Positions 31,136 through 39,743 of a stretch of 64,000 nucleotides of DNA are shown here, one piece after another; within the stretch, counting starts at the first letter, position 1; the number at the start of each line of letters is the position of its first letter. This DNA is from Nitzschia sp. DOCU1 (lineage: Eukaryota; Bacillariophyta; Bacillariophyceae; Bacillariales; Bacillariaceae). The notes beneath the pieces are model-generated. The model did not search any database, had not been told where the DNA came from, and saw only the letters and a list, made by a program, of their open reading frames with translations. The position numbers and the translations under genes are program-made. The stretch spans positions 1,116,001 to 1,180,000 of the forward strand of contig OX595986.1 of assembly GCA_951394045.1 (NCBI GenBank), in the 5' to 3' direction.

Positions 31136-32119
31136 TTACAAAGCAAAAAAGTCAAGCATGGAAGGCGCACATACGCTCATGGGCTCCAAGAAAAAGGAAG
31201 ACGGGAAGCCATACATGTAGTAAGGACAAAACTCTGGCTGATCCTGGGAGGTAGGTTGCACATAAACGTCGACCTCCACAGTAATCTTGTTTTCCACTAG
31301 ATTGGCGTCCCAAGAACGAATCTTCATTGGAAGATCGGCTGGAGTATTTCGAGCCCAAGCAACTCCCCGAAAATCCCCCATCGAAAACTTGCGACGCTCC
31401 AACGTCTTGGAATGAACCAGAATTGGGAGATCCAGCAGAAGCGGTGCGTGGTTTTTGGCCCTGACGAGAAAATGAATGACAGGGGGACCATACGGACTCC
31501 ATTCCCATCCACCTGGTCCAAGGCCACCCATGGTCCCAGTAGACCCCGGTGCTACAGTTGTAAATTTTGCCATTCCATCACCTGTAAGGGGAACTTGTGC
31601 TCTACAGTCGTCAGAACCAGGAGCACTGGCTTTCAAGGAAGGGTACTTCCCGTCTGGACGTGCTTGCCAGATTTCTACCACAGACGAAGCACTTCTGGCA
31701 TCGTCACCTCTCAGAGGCTTGCACTTGCACTCCTCATCCCGTCCCTCGCAGCTCCAAACTTTGAGTTTAAACTCTAGTTTTGGAGCACTTCCTTTGCGCA
31801 TACTTCGGCGTAGAAGTGGCCACGAAGCAGCCATGTATCGCATCTCGTCTGCCATCTCTGCACGGCAAACCTCATTCGATAAAGGTGCACCCGGTCGATA
31901 TGCTTGTGCTGAACCACCATTGGCATATAAAGACGACGGGATGCGGCAAAAGGGGTTCGAGGTGTGCAAGGAATTTGACTCGACCCCACCACTGGACATG
32001 CAAATGCCTCCTTCCTCGGGGCTGCAGCTTCCGGGGTCATCACAACTTGCAGGCAACGCCAGAAGCAATAACCCCACAATCCACCAAAGACGTTCTGAAT
32101 AGGGCGCAACCTTCCTCAT
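31136..32119 (-). CDS. Secreted intradiol ring-cleavage dioxygenase-like protein, iron site incomplete
   Basis: 327 aa, single exon. A signal peptide (LWWIVGLLLLALPASC) leads a Cys-rich mature protein. The fold signature of intradiol dioxygenases is visible: SSVVEIWQARPDGKYPSL, then GDGMAKFTTVAPGS and YGPPVIHFLVRA. In catalytic members four ligands hold Fe(III): a Tyr after the Gly (present, DGKY), a Tyr after the PG turn (here PGST, absent) and two His in H-I-H (here V-I-H, only the second). So two of four ligands appear missing. It may be a carbohydrate- or aromatic-binding derivative, or a very divergent enzyme. The segment with CEGRDEECKCK is an extra Cys-rich loop. Confidence 0.6.
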   Translation of the reverse strand: MRKVAPYSERLWWIVGLLLLALPASCDDPGSCSPEEGGICMSSGGVESNSLHTSNPFCRIPSSLYANGGSAQAYRPGAPLSNEVCRAEMADEMRYMAASWPLLRRSMRKGSAPKLEFKLKVWSCEGRDEECKCKPLRGDDARSASSVVEIWQARPDGKYPSLKASAPGSDDCRAQVPLTGDGMAKFTTVAPGSTGTMGGLGPGGWEWSPYGPPVIHFLVRAKNHAPLLLDLPILVHSKTLERRKFSMGDFRGVAWARNTPADLPMKIRSWDANLVENKITVEVDVYVQPTSQDQPEFCPYYMYGFPSSFFLEPMSVCAPSMLDFFAL

Positions 32120-32682
32120 TTCGAGCTTAGTGAAGCAAAGTGGAACTAACGATATTACTCATGCAGGTGATGTTGAGTGTCATTGTCCATCCGTCTCTTC
32201 TGTCCTCTCTGACGATGACCGAGAAGTAAAATGGAGGCTGTGGGTGACAGGCGGCAGGTTTGGCACGCGCGCCCGCCCGCATGGGTTTCCACGCCGATGA
32301 TTCACGTGGGACACAAACGACAAACTCGACAAACCCAACGGCACAACTCGGGGCGCGAGCGAGCCACCTGGCAACACATTTCCTTCACGAATTCGTTTTT
32401 CCATTCATTTTTCATTTCAATCTCCTGCACTACGTGACACTCTGGTCTTGGATCTGGCCACCTCCCAAGGACGACAGCTACCGGTAGCCACCCTAACCGC
32501 CTCACCTCGATTGTGGTGAACCAGAACTATGAGTTGGTACGTTGCTACGAATCAACTAGGGCGCCTTGACTTGTTCCTATATCATGGATAGGATAGCGCT
32601 TGGTTCTTCTAGTCGGAAAACTGATCACTAGAAATTGACGTTAAAAACAGTAGCGGCGCGGTTGTTTCTGCACTCGCATCTA
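32120..32682. other. Intergenic, 563 bp, one CTACCGGTAG copy
   Basis: It lies between the dioxygenase-like gene and the DysF protein gene, both on the minus strand. It holds the palindrome CTACCGGTAG at 32478-32487. No gene or other repeat is recognised. Confidence 0.5.
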
Positions 32683-34353
32683 CTACGAGTTTTCGACCCC
32701 TGCGTCGGCACTTTCAGAAGACTCCTGATTCACAGCATTCGATTCCGTCGTCTTTTTGGGTGTCGCCCATGCAGGAACAGGAAGAGCCGATCGACCCTTA
32801 TTTTGCTTCTTGATCTTCTCAAGTTCTTCACCGCCCTTTTGCTTTATTTTTTCGAAAAGATCGGTTCCCTTTCCTTTGAGAGATTCAAACATGAATTGTT
32901 TGACATCGTTTGTGCCAGACTTCGGATTGCTCGCAGCAGTAGTATCGGTAGTAGCAGTACCAGCAGCGGCGGCATTTTCTTCCTCCTCTGCCAGCTCGGG
33001 TGCGTCCGTGGCACCAGCGCCCCCACTTCCTCCTCCCCCCGTCCCCACTTGTCGTTTTGACACGGTACTGCTGACCCATGCCGTGACAACGGAACGCAAC
33101 TCTTTGACCTGATCCTTCTTGGACGCGAGATTTGCGATTGAATCTGCATCCAATCCACCCTGCTGTTGTAATACCTCCAACACGCTATTTTTGCCCGCAA
33201 GCTCCTTTTCCAAATTGGCAATCTTCCGACTCGTCTCTTCTTGAAGTGACAAGTGATCTGCCTCCAGCGTCGTTAGCTTCATTTTCGTTTCCACTAGTTG
33301 CGTACTGAGCTTTTGTACACTAATCTCCAAACTCGCTTTTTCCGCTACCAGTTTGAGGTACTCCTTGGTCATTGCTGACGCCTGCGGATAGTCAATCATG
33401 ACTCGACTTCGCGTCCACTTCCGCCGTCGTTTTACAAGATTCTTCGTGCCCAGCTGTGGTGGGCGAAACTCGCTGTAGTAGCTCGATTCCAACGTCAAAT
33501 CCAAATCATTGGAATACGACCAGCCTTCTTCATCAGCCTCGGAATGCTTTTCAATCCGCCAGCCCCCCACCCAGACCCAGTCTCCTCCATCTTGTGGCAA
33601 CGGATATCCCTTGTCGATATTCAAAATTTGTGTGACTTGCAAATTGGTAAGAACACATTGTCGAGGCGGAGAACTAGACGTTGGAGCTTCTCCGACTATT
33701 TTGCCTGGTTGCGGTACGACAATGGGCAACGTTTTGAATACAGTCGGAAAATATCGCAGTTGCGTTTGCCACGTCTTGTCGGCTCCCAAAATTTGCCATT
33801 CCCACAACGTTTCTTGACCAAACAAATGTTGCCGAGCTCGTGGATCCCATGGAATGATTTCTAATAATCGTACCACATGAATCGGAAGCCGTTGCTGCTT
33901 TTTGGAAAAGGCTGGTCGATCTTGTGTCAACGCGTTGACAATCTCGAGATATCCGTCACGTTCTGCCTGGAGGGACAAATATTCTTGACTATTTTGAATA
34001 GCGGATGCTGATGTAGCATTAGTATTGGTAGCGCCATTGGACGCCGAGCGACCCGCTGTTGTGTTCATTGTTCGTTTCTGCTGAGCTTGTAATTCTTGTT
34101 CCAGCTTTCGAACGCGAGCTTCCATTTCCGCACGGTGGCTCCGCTCTCGATCCAGTTCGTTGAGAACATCGCGTAAGACTCCCTCGTTCTGATTGTCAAG
34201 AAACGAAGAGCCTACGACTACACGAGAAGGAGAAGAAGAAGATTGCTTGGAAACAGCACCGTTACTTGTAGCGTTGTTGTTGGCGGGAGACCCGTTGGCA
34301 TCGTCAGCGTTGACGGCACCGGCTTTTCCCGCAGATTTGGTCGTGGTGGCCAT
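32683..34353 (-). CDS. DysF-domain and coiled-coil protein
   Basis: 556 aa, single exon, ATG at 34353. The order is: Ser/Asn-rich start; coiled coil ~55-90 (VLNELDRERSHRAEMEARVRKL); a globular middle with WEWQILGADKTWQ; a DysF-like pair, GDWVWVGGWRIEKHSEADEEGW with SYSNDLDLTL, then KRRRKWTRSRVMI (the W-R-R-R-x-W-x-R pattern of DysF/peroxin domains); a second coiled coil ~365-440; and a low-complexity tail ending in a Lys/Glu-rich helix. DysF domains occur in dysferlin, TECPR1 and the fungal peroxins Pex23/30, often at membranes. There is no transmembrane segment here. The exact role is unknown. Confidence 0.62.
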   Translation of the reverse strand: MATTTKSAGKAGAVNADDANGSPANNNATSNGAVSKQSSSSPSRVVVGSSFLDNQNEGVLRDVLNELDRERSHRAEMEARVRKLEQELQAQQKRTMNTTAGRSASNGATNTNATSASAIQNSQEYLSLQAERDGYLEIVNALTQDRPAFSKKQQRLPIHVVRLLEIIPWDPRARQHLFGQETLWEWQILGADKTWQTQLRYFPTVFKTLPIVVPQPGKIVGEAPTSSSPPRQCVLTNLQVTQILNIDKGYPLPQDGGDWVWVGGWRIEKHSEADEEGWSYSNDLDLTLESSYYSEFRPPQLGTKNLVKRRRKWTRSRVMIDYPQASAMTKEYLKLVAEKASLEISVQKLSTQLVETKMKLTTLEADHLSLQEETSRKIANLEKELAGKNSVLEVLQQQGGLDADSIANLASKKDQVKELRSVVTAWVSSTVSKRQVGTGGGGSGGAGATDAPELAEEEENAAAAGTATTDTTAASNPKSGTNDVKQFMFESLKGKGTDLFEKIKQKGGEELEKIKKQNKGRSALPVPAWATPKKTTESNAVNQESSESADAGVENS

Positions 34354-34963
34354 GGTCAAAATTTCCCAGGCTTCTCCTCGATTACAGGCCGTGGGATGCT
34401 ACAGACAGTTCCACCTGCAACTTAAGCGTGAAACAATAGCTTGGCGTTGTTGGTTGATGGTGTGGTGTAATGGTGACGATGTTCGAAACTCATCCACCTG
34501 TACTAGCTTGACAAAGGATGATGGTGGGGCCGGATTGGGAGTTGTTCGATGATCTGCGAAAAGTCATCACCTCGACGAATTATTGGGAATCAACCAAAGG
34601 TTGACTGCGCGCGCTCGCTTTCTTGCGTTCCCGCCAAATTTCCGCGGCTCGCCAGTTCGCGCTCAAAGCCAGCCGGTCTCGCCAAAGAAACTGGTGTCAC
34701 GGAGAACACGCAAACTACGCCCACGACCAAAAAGATCTTGTCTTCGTAGTAGCAGACGTTTCCTGAATCTTTCATAACTTCCACGCTGCCTTGAGCTGAA
34801 GCGACGTTGCCATTGTTTAGCAACCCCGAATTATATCTGGCCTCATCCCTGTGCTGTCTTTCAAGCGCTCGGATAGAATCCAGAGCCTTAAGGTTCGATT
34901 CGTTCACTGCTCCTCCTTTTCTGTTTGCTGGCATTAGCGAATCTCTGTTGAATCATTATCAGA
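34354..34963. promoter_or_regulatory. Divergent region between DysF protein and MEMO1, 610 bp
   Basis: Both flanking genes start outward. It includes the doubtful small frame at 34590-34934. A CG-rich stretch (GCGCGCTCGC) lies near 34610. No other structure is recognised. Confidence 0.4.
34590..34934 (-). CDS. Possible small membrane protein (114 aa), head-to-head with MEMO1
   Basis: I do not recognise it. An ATG at 34934 lies 29 bp from the MEMO1 start on the other strand. The predicted protein has a charged helix (ESNLKALDSIRALERQHRDEARY), a loop, and one hydrophobic segment (IFLVVGVVCVFSVTPVSLA) before an Arg/Glu tail, a type of layout seen in single-pass proteins. The reading frame could equally be chance in a GC-rich leader. 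No homology evidence is available. Confidence 0.3.
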   Translation of the reverse strand: MPANRKGGAVNESNLKALDSIRALERQHRDEARYNSGLLNNGNVASAQGSVEVMKDSGNVCYYEDKIFLVVGVVCVFSVTPVSLARPAGFERELASRGNLAGTQESERAQSTFG

Positions 34964-35980
34964 ATGGGCACCGTAGCCTCAGGATCGAGTAAAAAGCGAC
35001 GATCGGCCGCGGGTCATGGGATCTACTCTCGCGCCGCTCACCATGCGGGCTCCTGGTATTCTGCCAGTCCACAAGAATTGAATACGCAATTGTCGTTGCT
35101 GCTCGAGGCAGCAGCGACAGAAAGTGCCGAGGCGACGGCGGACAATCCTTACAAACCTTTGAGAGGCATCATCTGCCCGCATGCTGGATATAGCTACTCC
35201 GGACCCACGGCAGCCTTTTCCTATCATCATTTAGCCCAAGAATTGATGAGAGAAGATTCCCCGATTACACAAATTCTGATTCTGCATCCGTCACATCACG
35301 TGTACTTGGATGGATGTGCCGTGTCGGGGGCCACTCAGCTGGAAACTCCATTGGGAAATTTGGTGGTGGATGATGAACTTCGACAGGAAATTTTACACCT
35401 CATCTCGCCCAGATGTGTCTTTGAAGTGATGGAACAATACGTAGATGAGCACGAACACTCGGGAGAAATGCAATACCCCTACATTGCCAAGGCTTTGGTC
35501 AAGGCCAACAAATTAGACGAAGTCAAAGTCTTGCCCATTATGTGTGGCAACATTTCTCCTTCGTCAGAAGAAGACTATGGCCGACTCTTGGCACCAATTA
35601 TTGGCCGCTCCAATGTTCTCTGTGTCATTTCGACCGACTTTTGCCATTGGGGATCACGATTTCAATATCAACCGACCGCCAAACGCACTTCGAGTATGGA
35701 AATTCACGAGTACATTCGAGACTTGGACAATCAGGGTATGAAACATATCGAATTGGAACAACCCGGGGCATTTGCGGACTACCTGAAACAAACCCGAAAT
35801 ACCATTTGTGGTCGACACGCGATTGGAGTTTGGCTGAATGCTGTTCACTCGAACAATCCCTCGCTGGAAACTTTGGATATAAATTTTGTCAAGTATGCGC
35901 AATCTTCCCAAGTACGTTCTATGCGTGAAAGCAGCGTGAGCTATGCAAGTGCCACAGCTAGACAAAAGGCCAGAGTGTGA
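34964..35980 (+). CDS. MEMO1: MEMO1 family protein
   Basis: 338 aa, single exon. It matches the MEMO/AMMECR1-neighbour family: AAHHAGSWYSASPQEL near the start, RGIICPHAGYSYSGPTAAF, QILILHPSHHVYLDGCAVSG, TPLGNLVVDDELRQEI, DEHEHSGEMQYPYIAKAL, KVLPIMCGNISP, VLCVISTDFCHWG and CGRHAIGVWL. The His residues (H in HAGYSY, HPSHH, HEHS) and a Cys form the site reported in MEMO1 to bind iron or copper. MEMO1 is a small non-membrane cytosolic regulator linked to cytoskeleton, signalling and iron handling in animals; the function in diatoms is not known. Confidence 0.9.
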   Translation: MGTVASGSSKKRRSAAGHGIYSRAAHHAGSWYSASPQELNTQLSLLLEAAATESAEATADNPYKPLRGIICPHAGYSYSGPTAAFSYHHLAQELMREDSPITQILILHPSHHVYLDGCAVSGATQLETPLGNLVVDDELRQEILHLISPRCVFEVMEQYVDEHEHSGEMQYPYIAKALVKANKLDEVKVLPIMCGNISPSSEEDYGRLLAPIIGRSNVLCVISTDFCHWGSRFQYQPTAKRTSSMEIHEYIRDLDNQGMKHIELEQPGAFADYLKQTRNTICGRHAIGVWLNAVHSNNPSLETLDINFVKYAQSSQVRSMRESSVSYASATARQKARV

Positions 35981-36139
35981 TGGGCTTTTTAAGGTATCAT
36001 TAGATTTGCCGTGAGGCAAGAAATGAAACAAGAAAAGTGGCGACGCCACAATATGATTGACACTAACAATATAGCACCAACTGTTGATAAAGCTGCATAA
36101 CATCCTAAACTAGCACATATACCCCCACACCACACATGT

Positions 36140-37348
36140 TCATGCTTCTCGCCTTGTCCCTGCTGTCCATGATGGTGCATTTGGCACTAGCTCCGAGGCA
36201 AATACTTCTTTTAGCGTCCACTTGTCCATATCAAAAATATCTTCGTCATTCTCAGAAGAGGGAACATGGTGCAATACAATCTGACAATGACCGAATCCAT
36301 TCTCTGCCAAAAAAGCCCGCGCGGGTGCAAACGGAGCATGAGCAATTCCAAATTGATCGGCCTGAACTATCAAAACCGGGGTGGCACCTTCTTGGAGATG
36401 TGATGCCAGAAGACTGACGGCATCCAAAGTGCACCCATACTCAAGGGCACACGATTGATGGCTCGTCACGATGACACCATCGTCAAAAATGACGGCAGCT
36501 CCAAATTGAATCGGATGAAGATCGGAAACATTGGATCGAGCCTCCATAATAGCGAGTTCCAAGAGTCGCTTTGAATCTGGTTCTTCCAAAGTCTCGAGAT
36601 CTTTGCTAGCTCGTCCACTGTAGGCTTCGCCGAGGGCAACGGATTGACTTGCCGTGAGTCGGGTATATGGGGACGGATAGGGATACAAATGACGGATTGT
36701 TGTGTGTAGGGCTGGGATTGCGTGGCAGTTCGATCCATCGACGCAACTACTAACACTGCTGCTGGAGAATCCATTGGAATCCTCACTACGTTTGTTGATA
36801 GGAAACAAATCTTCATCTTTCTTTTGACATTTTCCACAGGCGCAACCTGTCGTGATCACTGGCACATCCCATGGTACGGTCGGATGTCCAGCGAGAAACT
36901 CTCGACAGAGTAAACCAGGGGTGATTGGATCGACAGAATCAGTTGAAATAACAACCTTTGTGATCCGAAACGCTGGAAGAAATCGAAGTTGTACAAAGGC
37001 AGCCCGTTCGGCACAAATCGCGCCACCCATGTAACCCCCCTCGTCATTTGTTCCCAAAATAAAGGTGCGACCGTCATTTGTTTTCTGGACCACCCAAGGA
37101 GCCAATGTTGATCGTAGTACCCCCGTAGTCGATGAGTTTGAGTCATTATTATTTTCCGACAAAACCTCGTAAAAGATCAGTGCTAACACTCTGAAAGAGG
37201 ATTGCCTGGGCTTGGACGGCAGCGAAAGACGGAATTTATGTGCCAGGGCAATGTCATCTTGGTCAGTTTGATCGAATTCGGCAGTAGTGGTTGCAGGGAG
37301 ACTTGCAACACCCCCACCATTGACACTTGCCGAATTGCAATTCGACAT
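36140..37348 (-). CDS. Two-domain cytidine deaminase-like protein
   Basis: 402 aa, single exon. Domain 1 (~30-175) has the catalytic GGAICAERAAFVQLRF (C-A-E: zinc Cys and proton-shuttle Glu) and the strand that should carry PCxxC but reads PGLLCREFL, so the first of two zinc Cys is Gly while the second stays. A later CACGKCQ could supply replacement ligands. Domain 2 (~240-380) keeps the fold (HPIQFGAAVIFDDG and DAVSLLASHL) but reads SCALEYGCTLDAV instead of the catalytic motif. Tandem CDA domains occur in plant and bacterial dimeric enzymes where the second is inactive. It should act on cytidine or deoxycytidine salvage if active. No leader is seen. Confidence 0.72.
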   Translation of the reverse strand: MSNCNSASVNGGGVASLPATTTAEFDQTDQDDIALAHKFRLSLPSKPRQSSFRVLALIFYEVLSENNNDSNSSTTGVLRSTLAPWVVQKTNDGRTFILGTNDEGGYMGGAICAERAAFVQLRFLPAFRITKVVISTDSVDPITPGLLCREFLAGHPTVPWDVPVITTGCACGKCQKKDEDLFPINKRSEDSNGFSSSSVSSCVDGSNCHAIPALHTTIRHLYPYPSPYTRLTASQSVALGEAYSGRASKDLETLEEPDSKRLLELAIMEARSNVSDLHPIQFGAAVIFDDGVIVTSHQSCALEYGCTLDAVSLLASHLQEGATPVLIVQADQFGIAHAPFAPARAFLAENGFGHCQIVLHHVPSSENDEDIFDMDKWTLKEVFASELVPNAPSWTAGTRREA

Positions 37349-38308
37349 GCTTTCAAGTATCGTCGAGACACTTGCAATCGATCACTGAGTAGGAAGATGG
37401 TAGTTTGCCGATGACCAAAAAGAATGAACGAAATGATGGCACAAATCGATGCGTCGACGAGAGAGAGACGAGATCCGACGAGAGGCGGCCGGTTGGCGCG
37501 CGAGCCGGCGGGGATTCGGCTCTATGCAATTGATTTCACCCAAAGACGCAACGACAAAAACTCGCTCTTCCTTTGGCTCGACTTTTACTACTATTAGCAG
37601 CTAGTGGAACGGCTATGCTTCCTTTCCTACCCTAAGAGAGAACTATAGAGTAGCAGTCAATGTCTCGTACTAAGATAGATGATCTGATACTTTTCTGCTG
37701 GCACCACTTCTTCACTACCGGTAGTAGTAGTAGTGAAAGTCGCAGCTGGCTGTGTCTACTGCTGTCAGCAAACTACTAGCTAGAGTAGGACCAGTATTTG
37801 CGGGCCTAATCCCGTCGAGGCCCGCGACAAGTCTACTAGCTACTTATCTCGTTCATTCTTTGCTTTAGGACTTTCTACTAGTAAGACGCCAACATCCTCA
37901 CCAGGATAACACACAACCTACTATGTACCAGCAGAATCATATACTCATTCTGCTGCTCTTGTAGCACAGGCATGCTCGTCACAAAATCATGTGCATGCAG
38001 ACCATGCGAGCAGCGGAGGGAGAATTCGACAACAAGAGTCATCAAGAAAGACGAATCTGGTAAACCTTCGCTTCTGCATTTGGTGCCCTGAAACTCAAGT
38101 CTGCACTCCAGCAGGTGCCAGGCGTCATAGATACTAGCATTCTAAAGTGCAACTTCAATACTCATATCGTACTCTATGCTATGATACCTGCTATCGGTAC
38201 GATAGTACTATCATATCAGGCTCTATATCTTGAATGCCGTACTATACGAACACCAGCTAGCAAGATTAATGGGAGTCCGGGTAGCCCCCTAGCCAGGTGG
38301 GATCGACG
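37349..38308. other. Intergenic, 960 bp, with hairpin and CTACCGGTAG copy
   Basis: No gene is seen. CTACCGGTAG lies at 37715-37724 inside a larger near-symmetric stretch (TTCACTAC ... GTAGTGAA). A hairpin with 8 bp arms (GCGGGCCT/AGGCCCGC) and a 10 nt loop is at 37800-37825. Many CTAG and AGTAGT units make the stretch locally repetitive. Confidence 0.55.
37800..37825. repeat. Hairpin, 8 bp arms
   Basis: GCGGGCCT and its reverse complement AGGCCCGC are separated by 10 nt. The position is intergenic, far from any stop codon, so a terminator role for a neighbour is not indicated. Confidence 0.5.
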
Positions 38309-38590
38309 ATGAAAGGGGATTATGTGGTGAGCTCCCAATCCCCTGTCAGAAACGGAAAGTCTGTCCGTGTGTTGTCAGCTCGTGACCCAGCTCGTGTCTG
38401 CTACGTGGAAATGAGTGAAGCCGTCGTCGATCGAGAGTCATCGACGACTACACTCTCCAAGCTAGTTGCGATTGCAAGTGCAATTGGAATGACTATTGAG
38501 GAGACTGCACAGGAGGTTGAATCCTACGGTGATGAGTATTTGGAACGTGACGATCGTGATGACTGGGTTGATCTTGGCAAGAATGGCTGA
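38309..38590 (+). CDS. Doubtful small open reading frame, 93 aa
   Basis: An ATG at 38309 opens 93 codons ending in an acidic tail (YLERDDRDDWVDLGKNG). Part reads TLSKLVAIASAIGMTIEETAQEV, which could be one amphipathic helix. I do not recognise a family. It lies in gene-poor DNA upstream of the inverted-repeat element. It may be a remnant or chance. Confidence 0.22.
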   Translation: MKGDYVVSSQSPVRNGKSVRVLSARDPARVCYVEMSEAVVDRESSTTTLSKLVAIASAIGMTIEETAQEVESYGDEYLERDDRDDWVDLGKNG

Positions 38591-39037
38591 GACTCCACTA
38601 CGTCGGAGAGTTGCCACTAGGTTGGAGTGGTGCCACGATCACGAAGATGGAATAGAGTAGATAATGCTCACTTTTATTGTAAACGAAACAAGAGGACGAA
38701 TCCTCGTTGCTTAGAGTTTGGTGCGGCTACGTCGAGTCGCAGGCAAACTACACGCTATACAAGTTAAGACCTGCTGTCGGACTTGAGTGAGTCGAAGCAG
38801 GAAGTGTACTACGAGGTATTTCAACAATCCCCAGCCAAGACCAAAAATCACGGTTCATCCTACTTATTGACCAGAGAGTGGAGTAGTCATAGCCTTTTGA
38901 CCAGAACGATGAACGCGGGTGGTGTGAACAGCTGCTGCAATTCCAGCAGATGAAAACGCTTCCTGGCCCTTTATTTTACCGGTAGTAATTTACTTTGGTG
39001 ACTGAACGTTTCTGACGGTGAATGACGAAAGTTTGCA
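38591..39037. other. Gene-free, 447 bp
   Basis: There is no open frame with support. TACCGGTAG (nine of ten bases of the CTACCGGTAG palindrome) lies at 38977-38985. It ends at the left terminal repeat of the element at 39038. Confidence 0.5.
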
Positions 39038-39743
39038 GGGGCGAGGGGTAAGTTCTTATGCCATGCATGTAATGAATTTTTTAATTTGATGCGAAAGCAG
39101 AACCCAGTGTTTGGCTTTGATTCCTCAGTTGCCTCTAAGTATAAAAATATCAAGATGCATTATATATATTTATCGCATTCTTTCGTTCCGCATGGCGAAG
39201 AATCCTTTGCTTGCAAAATTCATAACGAAAGATTCCATCGTTTTAATTTATGCAGCTTCCGTTTGCTCTTATAAAAATCATAACGAGAGAATCTTTCGTT
39301 ATAATTTTTTTATAACGAAAGATTCCATTTTTAACCTTGCACCAATGAATTAACGGGGCTTAGGATTCTAGATTCTCTTTGAATCAGTAGGGCGATTTGT
39401 GAGCGAAAGGGAACTTCCGATGGCGAAGGTGTCTTACAATCTGCAAGAAATAAGGAATCCTAAATTCTGGCGATCTTTCGTTATGATGAAATTCATACCC
39501 AATCTTTCGTTATAAAACGAAAAATTATAACAGCATAAGGAGAGAATCTTTCGTTATACTTTTTTCAAAACAAACGATTCTTCGACTGCCAAAGGTATGT
39601 CGCAGTCAGAACTAAAATATATGCCATACCCTGTTCTCGTAAAGACTCTATATAAAAACAATTAACACAAGGAACGCCTATGGAGAAGCAGAGCTTCGGT
39701 ACGTTTCATGCCATGCATCCAGAGCGAACTTACCCCTCGCCCC
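39038..39743. mobile_element. 706 bp element with 18 bp terminal inverted repeats (MITE-like)
   Basis: Perfect inverted repeats GGGGCGAGGGGTAAGTTC (39038-39055) and its complement (39726-39743) bound an AT-rich interior without coding capacity. Inside are at least five copies of the unit AATCTTTCGTTAT in both orientations, and an 11-mer ATGCCATGCAT repeated directly near both ends (about 39059 and 39709). Flanks read AGTTTGCA on the left and AGTTGCTG on the right, a possible imperfect target duplication. This fits a non-autonomous DNA transposon. No transposase is in the window. Confidence 0.6.
39290..39324. repeat. Inverted repeat, 15 bp arms, inside the element
   Basis: AATCTTTCGTTATAA (39290-39304) and TTATAACGAAAGATT (39310-39324) are perfect complements separated by five T. 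They could form a hairpin. The same unit recurs at about 39222, 39501 and 39545. Confidence 0.75.

Noticed and set aside
36868..37034. Plus-strand frames within the cytidine deaminase gene
   Set aside because: Antisense shadows of a well-supported coding exon.
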